A stretch of DNA of 64,000 bases from Amaurobius ferox (taxonomy: Eukaryota; Arthropoda; Arachnida; Araneae; Amaurobiidae), in the NCBI GenBank assembly GCA_951213105.1, contig OX578140.1, forward strand, positions 27,186,362 through 27,250,361, given 5' to 3'. The translations under genes and the position numbers were made by a program. Below, in pieces: positions 1 to 11,027 of this stretch (position 1 is the first letter of the stretch; each line of letters begins with the position of its first letter). Below the pieces are notes generated by a model, which saw nothing but the letters and a program-made list of their open reading frames with translations, did not search any database and was not told where the DNA came from.

Positions 1-1225
1 CGGCGTGCTAAGCGATATGCTAGCCCAGCCCCAAACTATATATTTTCTATATTGGTATATCATTTTGATTTATGGTATATTTTAATACTTTAGATTTTGA
101 ACCATATCGAGGTACCCTGTATTGGGTCCGCCACTGGAATGTACTCGTTTTCGAGGATTAATCCCGGAATGGGCTAGCTATAGTATACCGTTGTCTATCA
201 TACTTTTGTCTTGCATTTAAGTTATATACCAAAAATAGTGTACTTCAGAAAATACGTTTTCTACGTTTACTTTTTTATAAACATGAATAAATATTAGTTT
301 AATCCGCAAGTAAATACGCTTTGTGTAAAGGATAAGGACAATTAAACAATGTAATTAAGAATTATTTCCCCTTAATTATGTTTTCTCTAAACGCTCGATG
401 ACTTTATCATACAGACTATTATCACCGTTAGGTGTTAAAATCTACCGTAAGTAACTTATTAGGTATTAATGAGTTAGGGTTTATATTAATAGGGAGATAT
501 CCGCTAAGTTACTGTTCCAATTTGCACGGTATTACTATTGGCCCTTAGAATCACAGGCCCATCTGTTAAATGGCGACAGAATGCCAGATTGATCGTTGTG
601 ATGATGTCTCCAAGCATAATATATCCGAAAGCTTACGAGTATGCCCACGATCGTCACTCATAATGCAAGAGGAATTGCCTATGTACAACTATTGCTTTAA
701 TAAGGCATCTATGATTCAAGGAAAATTAACTGGAGTTTGACTCAACTGGATATTCTCAAGTCAGAATCCTTTTTTAAATAATTTGTGGGTTTGTTCGTTT
801 TTCAAATTTTACAAGTAAATTTTTGAGAAATCGATATCATTGGTGCACATTATTACAATTATAGGGTGTTGCCCTTTACTTTAAAAGGTTTGATAAAATC
901 TTTTGACTAATACCATAATTGATAAGTTCCCCCCGGAGGGGGGAGGGGTAACTCACCTCCTAGGTGCTAAAGAAGAAGACAGTAATTGTATCGTAGCTAT
1001 TTTGCACAACAATGATAGTGTGATGCACAAAAAAAGGATCTCTAACGATCAGACCATTCAAGGAAACGGAAAGCGATTTTGAATGCCGGCATTTTAAGGT
1101 ATGTGCTCAACAATGATGTGAAGAAACAACAGTCCTGGTCTCCCATTTAGGGTTATAGTGACACAATTTCGAAATGTTCAAATGGCAATACCTACTTTTT
1201 TTTTATCGGAAGATGATCTTCACAG
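1..1225. other. AT-rich non-coding DNA
   Basis: No convincing coding frame, RNA gene or recognised repeat. A C6/G6 inverted repeat with a 3-base centre lies at 929-943 and could fold into a short GC hairpin. Some sequence just before 1226 may be the eroded amino-terminal part of the neighbouring transposase, but I cannot read it as protein. Confidence 0.5.
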
Positions 1226-2180
1226 TAAAAAACTATAAATGGCGTTGAAACTGTACCTGCAGCACGAAAAAGCCGCGCTAGGCAGAGACTAAAAAAAAGT
1301 GAAAACATCTGTGGCATTCACCAGAACACGAATGTCTGTGTGTTCCATTGACGTTACATTCCACACCGTCTGTTCCGCTCAGAACCCAGCCTGCTGAATC
1401 CTTTTCAAAAGAAGAAGAAGCGACCACTGTATACAGACTTCCACCGTCTTAGGAGAAAGAAAAGGCATTGTGATTTGAGTGCCGCTTGTTTCTTGCACTT
1501 TCACTTGACCAATATGACGATCACAGTGAAACAACGAGGTGAAATGTTTCCATATCATGTTTCCATATCACTTTTAGCTTGTCCAGATATTGCAAGCGGG
1601 GGATAACCATGTTTAGATTTTCTAAAGGATTCCTTTTCCGGTATGACGATGATAAGAGATGGCTTTTACGCATTCTGTGGACGGACGAGACACATTTCTC
1701 CTGGACTGGTAACGTGAAATCGAAAAACTGCATGCACTGGACAGACCAAAATCTCCATTATGTGGTGGTCTCACTTCCGTTACACCAAGAAAAAGTGACT
1801 GTGAGGTGCGGGATAACAAGCACCTTCATCCGAGGCCCTCACTTTTTTGAAGAAGTTACTGTCGTAGGTCTAGGAACTTGTACTGTAATGAATGGTCGCT
1901 ATGAAGCAATGTTGAAGAAATTAGTTCATTCCCGAATTGCAACAGCAAAATACCCTATCTAACAGCTTGTGGATGCAAGATGGTGCTCCCCCACATGTGA
2001 GGTCTTCTGTGAAACGTTTATTGATGCAACAGTTTGGTGACAGAATTATCTCCAACCATTTCATGTTTCCGTGGCCACCCTTGTCCCCCGATCTCACTCT
2101 AATGGATATCTGACTGCGAGGATACATGAAATCCAAGGTGTATGCAGGCAATCCACAAACTCTCCTTCGAAATCAATGAT
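1226..2180 (+). pseudogene. decayed mariner/Tc3-like DDE transposase
   Basis: Remnant of a DNA-transposon transposase of the IS630/Tc1/mariner superfamily. The best frame (about 1612-1962) contains ILWTDETHFSW, with the first catalytic Asp, then KNCMHW, KVTVRCGITSTF and GPHFFEE, in the order expected for the Tc3-like group. Near 1960 the frame shifts by one base and continues as MQDGAPPHV (second catalytic Asp) and LSPDLTLMDI (third acidic position). A stop at 2111-2113 is followed in frame by YMKSKVYAGNPQTL, a typical carboxy-terminal stretch. Upstream, 1230-1570 reads only as broken fragments such as ARKSRARQRL. At least one frameshift and several stops mean no active protein. I could not find terminal inverted repeats. 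The family is confident; the outer limits are approximate. Confidence 0.85.
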
Positions 2181-2859
2181 AAGAAATCGTTGAAATGAAG
2201 TTTAAATATGTAGAAATACAAACACATCAGTGGTGTCTTCTGGTGACAGAAAAGAGAAATAATTGAATACAAAAATTTAACGCAAAATCCATACCGATAA
2301 AGCACAGCAAAATGAACATAAAAGAAAAACAATGAAAAAATTGCGATCCTGTTTAAAATCATGAAATATATTAAAACGATCGTATGCATTCTACAGTTTA
2401 TTTGCACAGTAATTTACGTTGCATTCTAGTTATTTACCGCTAAACTCACCTTCTGTGAATATATTGAATTATTTAAAAATGCTATCGAATAAATGAGAGT
2501 TAAAATGTATTAAAACCTTACTCTTTACTAATTAACAGAAAACAAAATATTTCGTAAAAACACAAATAAATTTATTTAAATTAGTGGGATTAGTGAAGAA
2601 AAGACATTAAAGTTGGCACTTTAATCTTGATGAAAACTAATTAAGATCAAGCGGTAATAAAACTGAAAGTTAATTTTCGACGGACAATTTTTTATCATAT
2701 TTAATGCTCGAAAATTAAATAATAATCCTACTTTTCAAAAAATGAATCCAAATATTGATTAGATTAACGCAATTTCGAACATAAATTTGATTTCATTGGA
2801 AACTTTTATTTTTATAGTTATCTGTATTTTACGTCTTTCAGCATTATACTTATTGCAAT
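2181..2859. other. AT-rich non-coding DNA
   Basis: Very AT-rich sequence with homopolymer A and T runs. I see no coding, RNA or repeat structure here. Confidence 0.5.
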
Positions 2860-3225
2860 TTACAATAGTCATGCTATTGCTTTTACTATAATAGCTATGC
2901 TATTGCTTTTACTATAATATTTATGCTATTGTTCTCATTATAATAGTCATGTTATTGCTTTTACTATATAGTTATACTATTGTTTATATTATAATAACTA
3001 TGCTATCGTTTTTATTATAATAATTATGCTATTGTTTTTATTATAATAATTATGCTATTGTTTTTACCATAATATTTATGCCATTGCTTTTTCTATAATG
3101 TTATGTTATTGCTTTTACTATACTTGTTATGCTATTGTTTTTACTATGCTAGTTATGCTATTGCTGTAACTATAATAATTATGTTATGGCTTTTATTATA
3201 ATAGTTACACTAATACTTTTACTGC
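2860..3225 (+). repeat. 26-bp minisatellite, about 14 units
   Basis: Tandem units built on ATGCTATTGCTTTTACTATA followed by about six variable bases (for example unit starts at 2871 and 2897). Units diverge by point changes and small indels (TTTTTATT, TTTTACC variants). The array ends in a short unrelated piece at about 3226-3268, after which a partial unit recurs. Confidence 0.85.
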
Positions 3226-4262
3226 TACCTTAAACCCTTGGGTTGGTCGTGTGGTCTGGGCCTTTAACTAATACTTTTACTGTACAAGATAAGCAAATGA
3301 ATAATATATATATTAATAACTGTATATCGAATTGATATTCACTCTCTTACTGTTTTTCTGTTTGGACAGCAGCCTTTGGCCAAGTATGTGATACATGCAT
3401 TTGATCTTGAGTTGTGGAGTAAACGTCTGGAATACATAGACACTTATATACGGTAATCTTTTAAACATGTTCAAAATGCATTGCCTATTTCTTACATCAT
3501 GCTTATGCATCTAAATCAGGAATTGTATCTGAAAAGTATCTGAAAAGTACTACCTCATTTATACGTTGTTACCTGGTACGTATTATTAAAAACAATAGCA
3601 TAACACGTATAGGTACTGGGTCATGAGTAGGAAAAATCGTTCAGGGGAATTTACCACTAAGAGATTACCATCTAGGGCGATCCTGATATATGGAGATGAA
3701 ACAATTTTTTTTAATAAGATATCCCTTTACCTATTATAGAACAGTTTCCATCGTTGTATTCATTTATGTTTAATAGAAACTACAAATATGTTTCAAAACA
3801 TATTATACTAGAATTAATAGTGACCTGACTATTACATGAGTTAATGCGATTGAAAATAATTGAAAATCTGAACTACAATTATGTCATAGTACTTTCTAAA
3901 AATGTTCATAAAATAGCAATTTATTAGCAAATATTTTCCATTCTTATTGCAGCAGTTAGAACTTTCTATCACATCTATCAGATGAATCTATCACATCTTG
4001 TTTACGATAAATTATTGAGGCTAGTTTACTTAAAATAAGGCATGTTTCTCATAGACTTTCCTGTCGCCGACGTTGCAAGAGTTGTATTTCTTTTCTGAGA
4101 TTTCCCTTAGGTGTTAAGCTTCGTTGTAGAAACCAGGAATTAGTACATAGAACGATCATGAACTAAGTGCCCCTATTAAAACTGTTTTTGGCTGAGTTAT
4201 CTACTGAAGAAATTGCAAGGAAATTTAGTAGGTATCTTACGGAAGATACAGAAGTGATAACA
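3226..4262. other. non-coding DNA, nothing recognised
   Basis: A short GC-richer string at about 3233-3265 (GGTTGGTCGTGTGGTCTGGG) interrupts the end of the preceding array. It may be a scrap of the SINE tail seen elsewhere, but the match is too short to call. The rest is AT-rich without visible structure. Confidence 0.4.
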
Positions 4263-4274
4263 CGAAAAATATAG

Positions 4275-4335
4275 TTGAAGACCCAGACCGTCCGACTCGT
4301 CCAGAGGACTAAGAGCAACTATTTGGACGGCCGGC
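4275..4335 (-). mobile_element. tail-only SINE fragment with 12-bp target-site duplication
   Basis: About 61 bp matching, on the minus strand, the 3' end of the tRNA-derived SINEs in this window (GAGTCGGACGGTCTGGGTCT, then TCAA). It is flanked by perfect direct copies of CGAAAAATATAG at 4263-4274 and 4336-4347. This is the signature of target-primed insertion with extreme 5' truncation: only the 3' tail was copied. The same truncated form occurs at 62806-62871. Confidence 0.8.
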
Positions 4336-4421
4336 CGAAAAATATAGTGTAAAACATCGTCATTTGGGTTAATCTGCCGAAAAATATAATGTAAAACATC
4401 GTCATTTGGGTTAATCTGCCA
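4336..4421. repeat. 42-bp direct tandem duplication
   Basis: Two almost identical copies of a 42-bp unit beginning CCGAAAAATATA and ending TTAATCTG, differing by one base. The first copy overlaps the right target-site duplication of the SINE fragment next to it. Confidence 0.9.
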
Positions 4422-4451
4422 TTGGAGTTGATACACCGTACCCTATAATGA

Positions 4452-4452
<1 letters not shown>

Positions 4453-4507
<55 letters not shown>

Positions 4508-4509
4508 AT

Positions 4510-4569
<60 letters not shown>
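4453..4569. repeat. (TA)n microsatellite
   Basis: Nearly pure TA/AT dinucleotide tract with a few phase slips. Apparent Ile-Tyr repeat frames across it are artefacts. Confidence 0.98.
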
Positions 4570-4572
<3 letters not shown>

Positions 4573-4661
4573 CATAAGATGGAAATTGAAAGTTATTAAA
4601 GATATTGAAGTGTTATAGCATTTATGCGCAAAGCAGCTACAAATACTATACACGATATAAA

Positions 4662-5178
4662 TATAAAAAGTATAAAAAGAATATAAAATTTGAAAAAAGA
4701 AGGAAGGCTTAGCGAGAAGCTTACCTAATGGCGGTAAGGGGTTGTGACCTTATACCCCAGTTGTCAACATGCATGTCATAAATGCCGCGGCATTGCACTC
4801 CTGGACGCCAGCCCTGGCTGAAGCCAACCTCCGAAGTGACAATAACACTTATCACAGGACCGTTGAAAAAGAAAAGTCCAATGATAAGATGAAGAACATG
4901 CAGATATATACAGGTCATTGTAGACTGAAGGACTAGTTTACCATCCAGTAATGGTCTTCATCTTATCATTGGACTTTTCTTTTTCAACGGTCTTGTGATA
5001 ATTGCTATTGTCACTCCGGAGGTTGGCTTCAGCCAGGGCTGGAGTCCAGGAGTGCAATGCCGCGGCATTTATGACATACATGTTGACAACTGGGGTGCAA
5101 GGTCACAACCCCTTACCGCCATTAGGTAAGCTTTTCGCTAAGCCTTCCTTCTCTTTTCAAATTTTATATTCTTTTTAT

Positions 5179-5188
<10 letters not shown>
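4662..5188. mobile_element. foldback element with about 240-bp inverted arms
   Basis: Left arm about 4662-4900 and right arm about 4951-5188 are reverse complements with scattered mismatches. They share the outer AGTATAAAAAGAATATAAAA, AAGGAAGGCTTAGCGA, ATGCCGCGGCATT, GGCTTCAGCCAGGGCTGG and the inner TCCAATGATAAGATGAAGA. The spacer is about 50 bp. There is no coding capacity; both arms give the same short spurious frame. The right arm ends directly in a TA tract, and another TA tract lies about 90 bp left of the left arm. This looks like a MITE or foldback transposon, but I do not recognise its superfamily. Confidence 0.9.

Positions 5189-5223
<35 letters not shown>
5189..5223. repeat. (TA)n microsatellite
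   Basis: Pure TA tract immediately outside the right arm of the foldback element. Confidence 0.95.
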
Positions 5224-5226
<3 letters not shown>

Positions 5227-6199
5227 ATGAATGGGAATATATGTAAGTTTGAATGGGAATCAAGCTGCCATTTGTATTTTTGTGCAAAATTTTGTATTTC
5301 TACCAACCTGTTCGAGGAATTACAGAGTTACGGTGTAGGATTGTACAATGAGTATGGACGTCACATATAAAAAATATGTCAAACTTTTTCTCGTGATCAT
5401 ATAACATTGGGATATATAACATTGCTTTAATCAGGTAGAAGTTTACCAGTTTTTCAATTCTAATACATAACTTAGCATGCGCGTGCTGTGAAGTTATAAA
5501 GTATCACAGGACTGTTTATGCCTCTGTATAAAAATGTTTGAATAGATTAAGTAATTTCAAAGAAAAATTGGGTACATGAATTTGAATTTTGCATAGAGAG
5601 ACAGATCAGCTCGTGGACTAGGGATTTGTCGTAATCAGCACCTACGGCAAAGTATAGACTTTAAAATTTTCTGCAAATAAGTTCTAAAACAAAAGCGACA
5701 CTTATTTTAGGTATTAAAAATACACGTTAAATAATACTAGTTAAATAAAATATATTTTAATATTAAAATCAGCAATGAAAATAAAAATCAATAAAAAGGG
5801 AATTGTCTCCCATAATAATTTATTTTTTGCAACACAGATTAATAAAAAATTCAAAACCTTCCACGAAAAGCAGTAAAGATAGACACAGTAAGATAAATCT
5901 TATGTCAACAACTAGTTAAAACGAAAACATTGTAAATTTAAAGAAAAAATAGAATATGTGTATTTTATAGTCTTTTGTACTACGTTGCTTTAGAAGAATT
6001 TTATCACAAAAACTCAAGACAGAAAAAACAAAATAATTTAAAATACTCCCTCTGTTTTCTTCTCCACATTCCATTGATCGAAAATATAATGAATGTAAAT
6101 GGAAAAATGTAATGTAAGGAATTCAAATTTCTTTACTAACAGATACTTTTATAATGTTATTTTTTTAATATAAATATGCATTATACTTTTTTCATTTTT
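5224..6199. other. AT-rich non-coding DNA
   Basis: No supported feature in this stretch. Confidence 0.5.
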
Positions 6200-7149
6200 A
6201 CTTTCCTTATATACATAATGTATAAGGAAAGTATTGTGACGGGGTCGAAAATTCGAAATCGAGTTTTCGACGGGAGAGCACGTTTCAAGCATCCCTGATC
6301 ACGAATCAAACATTTTTGAAGTGATGTCTGTGTGTGTGTATGTGTGTGTGTGTGTGTGTGTGAAAGTATGTGTGTGTGTCAGTGAGACTGTGGAGACGAT
6401 AACTGACGAACGAATAGACCGATTCGAACCAAATTTAGTACAAAAATCACAATCCGTAAACACTAGAAGCCTATTGTTTTTATACGTAATCGAATGTTCA
6501 GAACCCCCCTGAATTTTCGAATAAAATTTTGAAAAAATGGTCAAAAAATCGAAACCACTATAAAAGTTACGCAAATAGACATTACTCATGTAATTTTTCA
6601 TTAGAAAACGATTGACATAAATTTTAGAACGCTAACATGAACCGTTCTCGAGATATTGCACATTTTTCAAAAAAATTATTAAAAAGTCATATAAAATGAA
6701 AAAAAAATAATTCCTATTGAGAAACATGTTCACTTTTCATATGTAATACCATGCGATAAATTGGATGACATCACTCTCGTGGATCTAGCTCGTTCCATTC
6801 ATGAAAAAAATACTTTGAGTAATACTTTTGTATTTGAACGCCAATAGTCATTTATCTGCTGTAAGAACAACTTATTTCTTCGTCCATAACGCTTGGCGAA
6901 ATTTTGGCGACGAATTTGCGGAATGTCGCCAACTTGGCGACTTTTTGAAATGTTGCCAAATTAACGAAAATCTTGCCAAATGGATAAAATTGGCGCTAAA
7001 TCAATGAAAATGACGACTAATTGTCGAAAATTCAATATCTTGGAAATAATATTAGTATCTACTATAAGAAAAAACCTATTTTTTTACTGAAAAGTAGTAA
7101 ATTCATTACATTATATAAGGAAAGTCATGTGTTGCCCACATCAAATTTT
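6200..7149 (+). mobile_element. family A repeat, copy 1 (TATA subtype)
   Basis: Non-autonomous repeat. The 5' end is ACTTTCCTTATATA at 6200-6213, followed by its own inverted copy (TATAAGGAAAGT). Next come a conserved block (GTCGAAAATTCG, GAGTTTTCGACGGG), a TG microsatellite (6327-6383) and a long AT-rich body. The 3' end carries TATATAAGGAAAGT (7112-7125), the exact reverse complement of the 5' motif, then a small stem ATGTG/CACAT and ATCAAATTTTT. It encodes no protein. Subterminal inverted repeats plus an internal microsatellite plus a 3' stem-loop resemble Helentron-associated (DINE-1/HINE-like) elements. The class assignment is inference; the repeat itself is certain from its many copies. 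Confidence 0.8.
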
Positions 7150-7345
7150 TACTTTTCCCTTGATGAATAGGAAATTTTGCATAGGGGAAGAATTGTGACG
7201 AAATCCAAAATTGAAATTATTTTAAACAGTAGACCATGCTTTAGACATTCCTGAACTCGAATTGAACTATTATGAAGTAATATTTGTTAGTGTATGTGTG
7301 TACGTGTGTATGTTCGTGATATTGCACGAACGAATCTATGAATTC
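7150..7345 (+). mobile_element. family A repeat, 5' fragment
   Basis: Begins immediately after the end of copy 1 with TACTTTTCCCTTGATGAATA and follows the family order (GAAGAATTGTGACGAAATCC, the 'cctgaactcgaattgaac' block, a degenerate TGTG tract, CACGAACGAATC). It breaks off into the AT-rich tandem array. This head-to-tail arrangement with copy 1 recurs at 34.4-36.8 kb. Confidence 0.6.
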
Positions 7346-8532
7346 AATATCTATCAATTTAAAATTAATTGCATTCTAATACGGTAATATAAACATTAGT
7401 TTTTAAAAACATTATTAGGAATAATGAAGATGCCATTTAATGACAATATATTTTATATAATTTTAATTAAGAGGTGATAGAACAAACATTTAAAATGAAT
7501 ATTTCTATCAACTTAATGTTAATTACATTCTTATACCATAATAAAAATTTTACATTTTAGTAATTTTAGGACGAATACAGATAGCATCTAATAAAAGTAT
7601 ATTATTATATAACATTTTAATTTGAAATGATTGTTGTTAGAAATATTATTTAAAATAAATATTTCTACCAACTTAAAGTTAATTAAATTCTCATACCATA
7701 ATACAAATATTATTTTCAACAGCAAACTTTCTTTTTTAAGAGCATTAGGAATAATAAAGATCTTCTTTAACGAAAGTATATTTTTATATAATATGTAAAT
7801 TTCAAATAACATTTGGTTGAAAATAATATTTAGACTACATATATCTACCAATTTAAATTTAATTACATTCTTATACCATAATACCTATTTCATTTTTTAA
7901 TAATATTAGGAATTATAAAGATGACATTTTATGAAAGTACATAAAAATATTTCTACAAAGTTTATAACGTTATTATATCCTAATACTAAATTTTATTTGA
8001 TTGGTAAACTTCATTTTTCAACAGTATTAGGAATAATGAAGATGGCATTTAATGAAATAATATTTTTGTATAATATTTTAATTAAAAATAATAGTTGAAA
8101 AATGTATCATTAAAATAAATATTTCTACCAAATAATTTACTACATTCTTATACCACAGTGCAAAGTTTCCTTTGAATAGTTAACTTTTCAACACTATTAA
8201 AAATAACGACAATAGTAATAAATAAAATAATATTTTATGTAATAATTTAATTTGAAATTATAGTTGGTAAAAAATATATTTAAAATAAATATTTCTACTA
8301 ACTTAAAGATAGTAGAGTACGTAGTTAGTAGAGTACTTTGCGTTACTACTAACGTAAAGTTAGAAGTAACTTAAAGTAAGATGAATGTAACTAACTTAAA
8401 GTTAGTTACATTCTTATACCATAGTGCAAAGTTTACTTTGAACAGTAAAATTTTCAACAATATTGAGAATAAAGAAGATGTTATTGAATGAAAGAATATT
8501 TTTATGAAATACTTTAATTTAACATTATAGTT
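7346..8532 (+). repeat. AT-rich tandem array, about 170-bp degenerate units
   Basis: Units start near 7499, 7660, 7841, 7950, 8121 and 8291 with variants of ATTTCTACCAACTTAAAGTT, then TTCTTATACCATAATACAAA, then TATTAGGAATAATGAAGATG and TTTTAATTTGAAATTATAGT. Unit length varies from about 110 to 240 bp. The last unit carries a local expansion of the motif ACTTAAAGTTAGTA (8290-8405). The array is cut by the insertion that starts at 8533 and resumes at 9586. Confidence 0.8.
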
Positions 8533-9585
8533 AGTGTGAGACCAGAAATAGATCTCACACTTGTTATGGGGATGCAGTTTTATGCCAGTAATTTATTATG
8601 TTTGAAACGGCAAACAATACTTCCAATCTGAAGGACGCCAAGGTTTACAGTTCGCTGACCCAAGGGTCAACCAAAATCATAAATTTAGGGGTGTCAAGAC
8701 AGGGGGGGGGGGTCGAACGAACTCTTAAGAAAATGTCAAGTAACGACATTGGATGGAAAGGCTAACCAATGGAGAAGATGCTTGTGGCGTCGATGTGAAG
8801 ACTGTCAATCAAAGCAAAGGGAGGTAACAGTCCTGAGGCAAAAGAACCACAACCTGTGACATAAGAACGACGATAAAAATAGATATATACAGATGACTTG
8901 GTAAGAAACGGTCGTACAGCACGACACTTAAGTTATAGCGAGAGAGCAATACATCACGATTACTTGTTTAATACAGACTTAACAGATTACGATTTCGACA
9001 TACGTCGTCGAAGAACACGAGACGTACACAACAACTAGATATGTGGAGAGAACAGACTAAGAGAATGAAATAAGTGCGAGTGTTCACGCCAGCAGTACAA
9101 TATGATCGTCGATATTACGCGCTTGTGAATAATACTTCGAGTTCATTCCAGTAATATGATCGGCGAAGTAAGTGGCGGCGACCAAGCCAAGACAGCCTTG
9201 AAGGTATGTGTTCCTCAAATAATCACAGGTCGTAGACACATTTTAAGTATTTTTGTTATTGGTCTCACATTGTCTTCCCCAGCCGAAATAATATGAATAA
9301 CTGTTGTAATTGAGTAATTATGTATTTATGTTGTTAATAAATGTTTTATTGTTAAAGTTAAAATGGTGCAATCAATTTAGTATTATATTAATTAATTTTC
9401 TTTTACAGAACTCGTCCGAAAGTTAAATAATTGGAGGGTTATTAGCGGCACACAATGCAATGTACAAAATAATAATAAGTCCACTATGTATGATTTCACG
9501 ACCATGTCTATTAAGTTTAATTTAACAAAATTATTATATTAAATAATAGTAGTAATTTTATACTAATTTTCATTCCGTTTCCGAA
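8533..9585. mobile_element. 1.05-kb insertion with LTR-like terminus, 5-bp duplication
   Basis: Breaks the tandem array. GTTAG at 8528-8532 and again at 9586-9590 would be a 5-bp target duplication, and array sequence continues on each side. The insert starts TGTGAGACC, and GGTCTCACA (reverse complement) occurs at about 9261, as expected for LTR ends (TG...CA). If so, the LTR would be about 8533-9269 with about 315 bp of further sequence. Base composition is clearly less AT-rich than the host array. It contains a G9 run (8702-8710), an AATAAA at about 9340 and a TTTTCTTTTACAG acceptor-like string at about 9400. No gag or pol peptide is readable. It could instead be another class of insertion whose duplication is array microhomology. 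Confidence 0.55.
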
Positions 9586-9845
9586 AGTTAGTAAGAAATA
9601 TATACAAAATAAATATTTCTACTAACTTTAAGTTAATTATATTCATAAATCATAGTGCAAAGTTTCCTCTCAACAGTAAACTTTTTAGCAATATTGGGAA
9701 TAACGAAGGTGGTATTGAGTAAAAAATATTTCTATGTAATACTTTAATTTAAAATTATAGTTGGTAAAGAATATTTTTAAAACGAATATTTCTACTAACT
9801 TAAAGTTAATTATATTCTTATACCATGATACAAACATACTTTCTT
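9586..9845 (+). repeat. AT-rich tandem array, continuation
   Basis: Two further units of the array seen at 7346-8532, recognisable by ATTTCTACTAACTT, CATAGTGCAAAGTTTCCT and TTTAATTTAAAATTATAGTT. Confidence 0.8.
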
Positions 9846-9884
9846 ATATCTGTAAAATTATTTGTAGTCATGCAAAGACAAACA

Positions 9885-10180
9885 CCATCCTTCTTTGGAT
9901 AAAGTCTAAATGATCGCATTATTCTTCGATAAATGTATGACTTCGGAAAATGCCGTCGTCGCCAGATGTTTTTCTTTCAGGGCAAGCCCATTGGGGCATT
10001 ATATCTCATATGAGTTTTTGTACAGAGGGAGGCAGTATCAATTGGGATGCATGTTTGTATTCCCCGTAATGGAATTTGGATGTTTTATAAATGACGCTAT
10101 AGTATAAGTGAGCTTTAGCGTTAACCTTAAAAAATCGTTACCCTTTGTATTCCCCCATCTCTTTTTCTGGAATTTTCGTG
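9885..10180 (+). repeat. family D repeat, copy 1
   Basis: Unknown dispersed repeat of about 0.3 kb, present in five same-strand copies in the window (also 12105, 16005, 17775, 18955). Shared order: GATAAA..CTAAATGA, CGCATTATTCTTCGATAAA, CAGATGTTTTTCTTTCAGGG, GGGGCATTAT, GTATTCCCCGTAATGGAATT, TTTTATAAATGACGC, GTGAGCTTTAGCGTTAACC, TTTGTATT. No copy has an undisturbed long frame, so coding is unlikely. I do not recognise the family. Confidence 0.7.
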
Positions 10181-10521
10181 AATTGCATAAAGGCTGGTAA
10201 TGCATTTTGGATTTTATACTTTCTTTACTAAATCCAAGAATCATTCATAGAATTATTTTTTATAGGAAACTTTCAATAATATCACTTAGCTGAAAATAAA
10301 TCCAATATGCTCAGCACGTGATTTGTCCTATACTTTAACCCTTTCAGAATCTATTTATAAAATAATTATCTCTGTGTTTTTTGAGGAAAATATACTATTT
10401 AATTAATTTAATAATGGCCCAAATAAGTTTATATTTTAATACTTTTTTTTAATTTAATAATGGCTTAGAAGTCCCGTGAGGCATGGTTCAAAAGCACAAG
10501 TTAAAAAGTTTTTTATGTTAT

Positions 10522-10562
10522 CAAGTAATCAAAGTAATCAAAGTAATCAAAGTATCAAAGTA
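10522..10562 (+). repeat. short tandem repeat (about 10 bp)
   Basis: Four tandem copies of AAGTAATCA, the last shortened. Confidence 0.85.
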
Positions 10563-10770
10563 ATTATTATTATAATGGTTGTAAGTTTTAATTAAGACAT
10601 TTATTATTTTTCCAAATTATATGGAAATATTTTCTTATAGCCAATGGCTGAGGCGCACGAATAAAATACTAACATAAAAAATACCAAAAAGACCAAAAGT
10701 AGAGAAAAGACCAAACAATGCGAAAAACGACAAGAGCTTAAAGTCTTCTCGCCTCCTAATATCTTGTGTA

Positions 10771-10826
10771 GCACCATGGGAGTGGCACCATGGAAGTAGC
10801 ACCATGGAAGTTGCACCATGGTGGAC
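10771..10826 (+). repeat. 14-bp minisatellite, 4 units
   Basis: Units GCACCATGGAAGTA start at 10771, 10785, 10799 and 10813, an exact 14-bp period. Each unit holds ACCATGG. The short frames that cross it are driven by the repeat and are not credible genes. Confidence 0.9.
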
Positions 10827-11027
10827 TCCACAGCGACGCAGCTGGTGTTTGTCCATAGGTTCATTATCATTATGTGTAAATATAGTTTCTCAAGTATTTC
10901 AGGTTTCTGCTTCAATAATACGCATTTCTTAAATTTTCACATCTTGTTTTATAAAATTTTAAATTGTTGAAAACTTTATTAGAATGTTAATCGTAATGAC
11001 ATTTGTTTTTTATTTCATTGCTTCATA

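Noticed and set aside
2860..3225. CRISPR array
   Set aside because: Units are contiguous 26-bp tandem repeats without unique spacers, and the genome is plainly eukaryotic.
4453..5223. Frames encoding long Ile-Tyr repeats
   Set aside because: They are translations of TA microsatellites and foldback arms; no coding signal.
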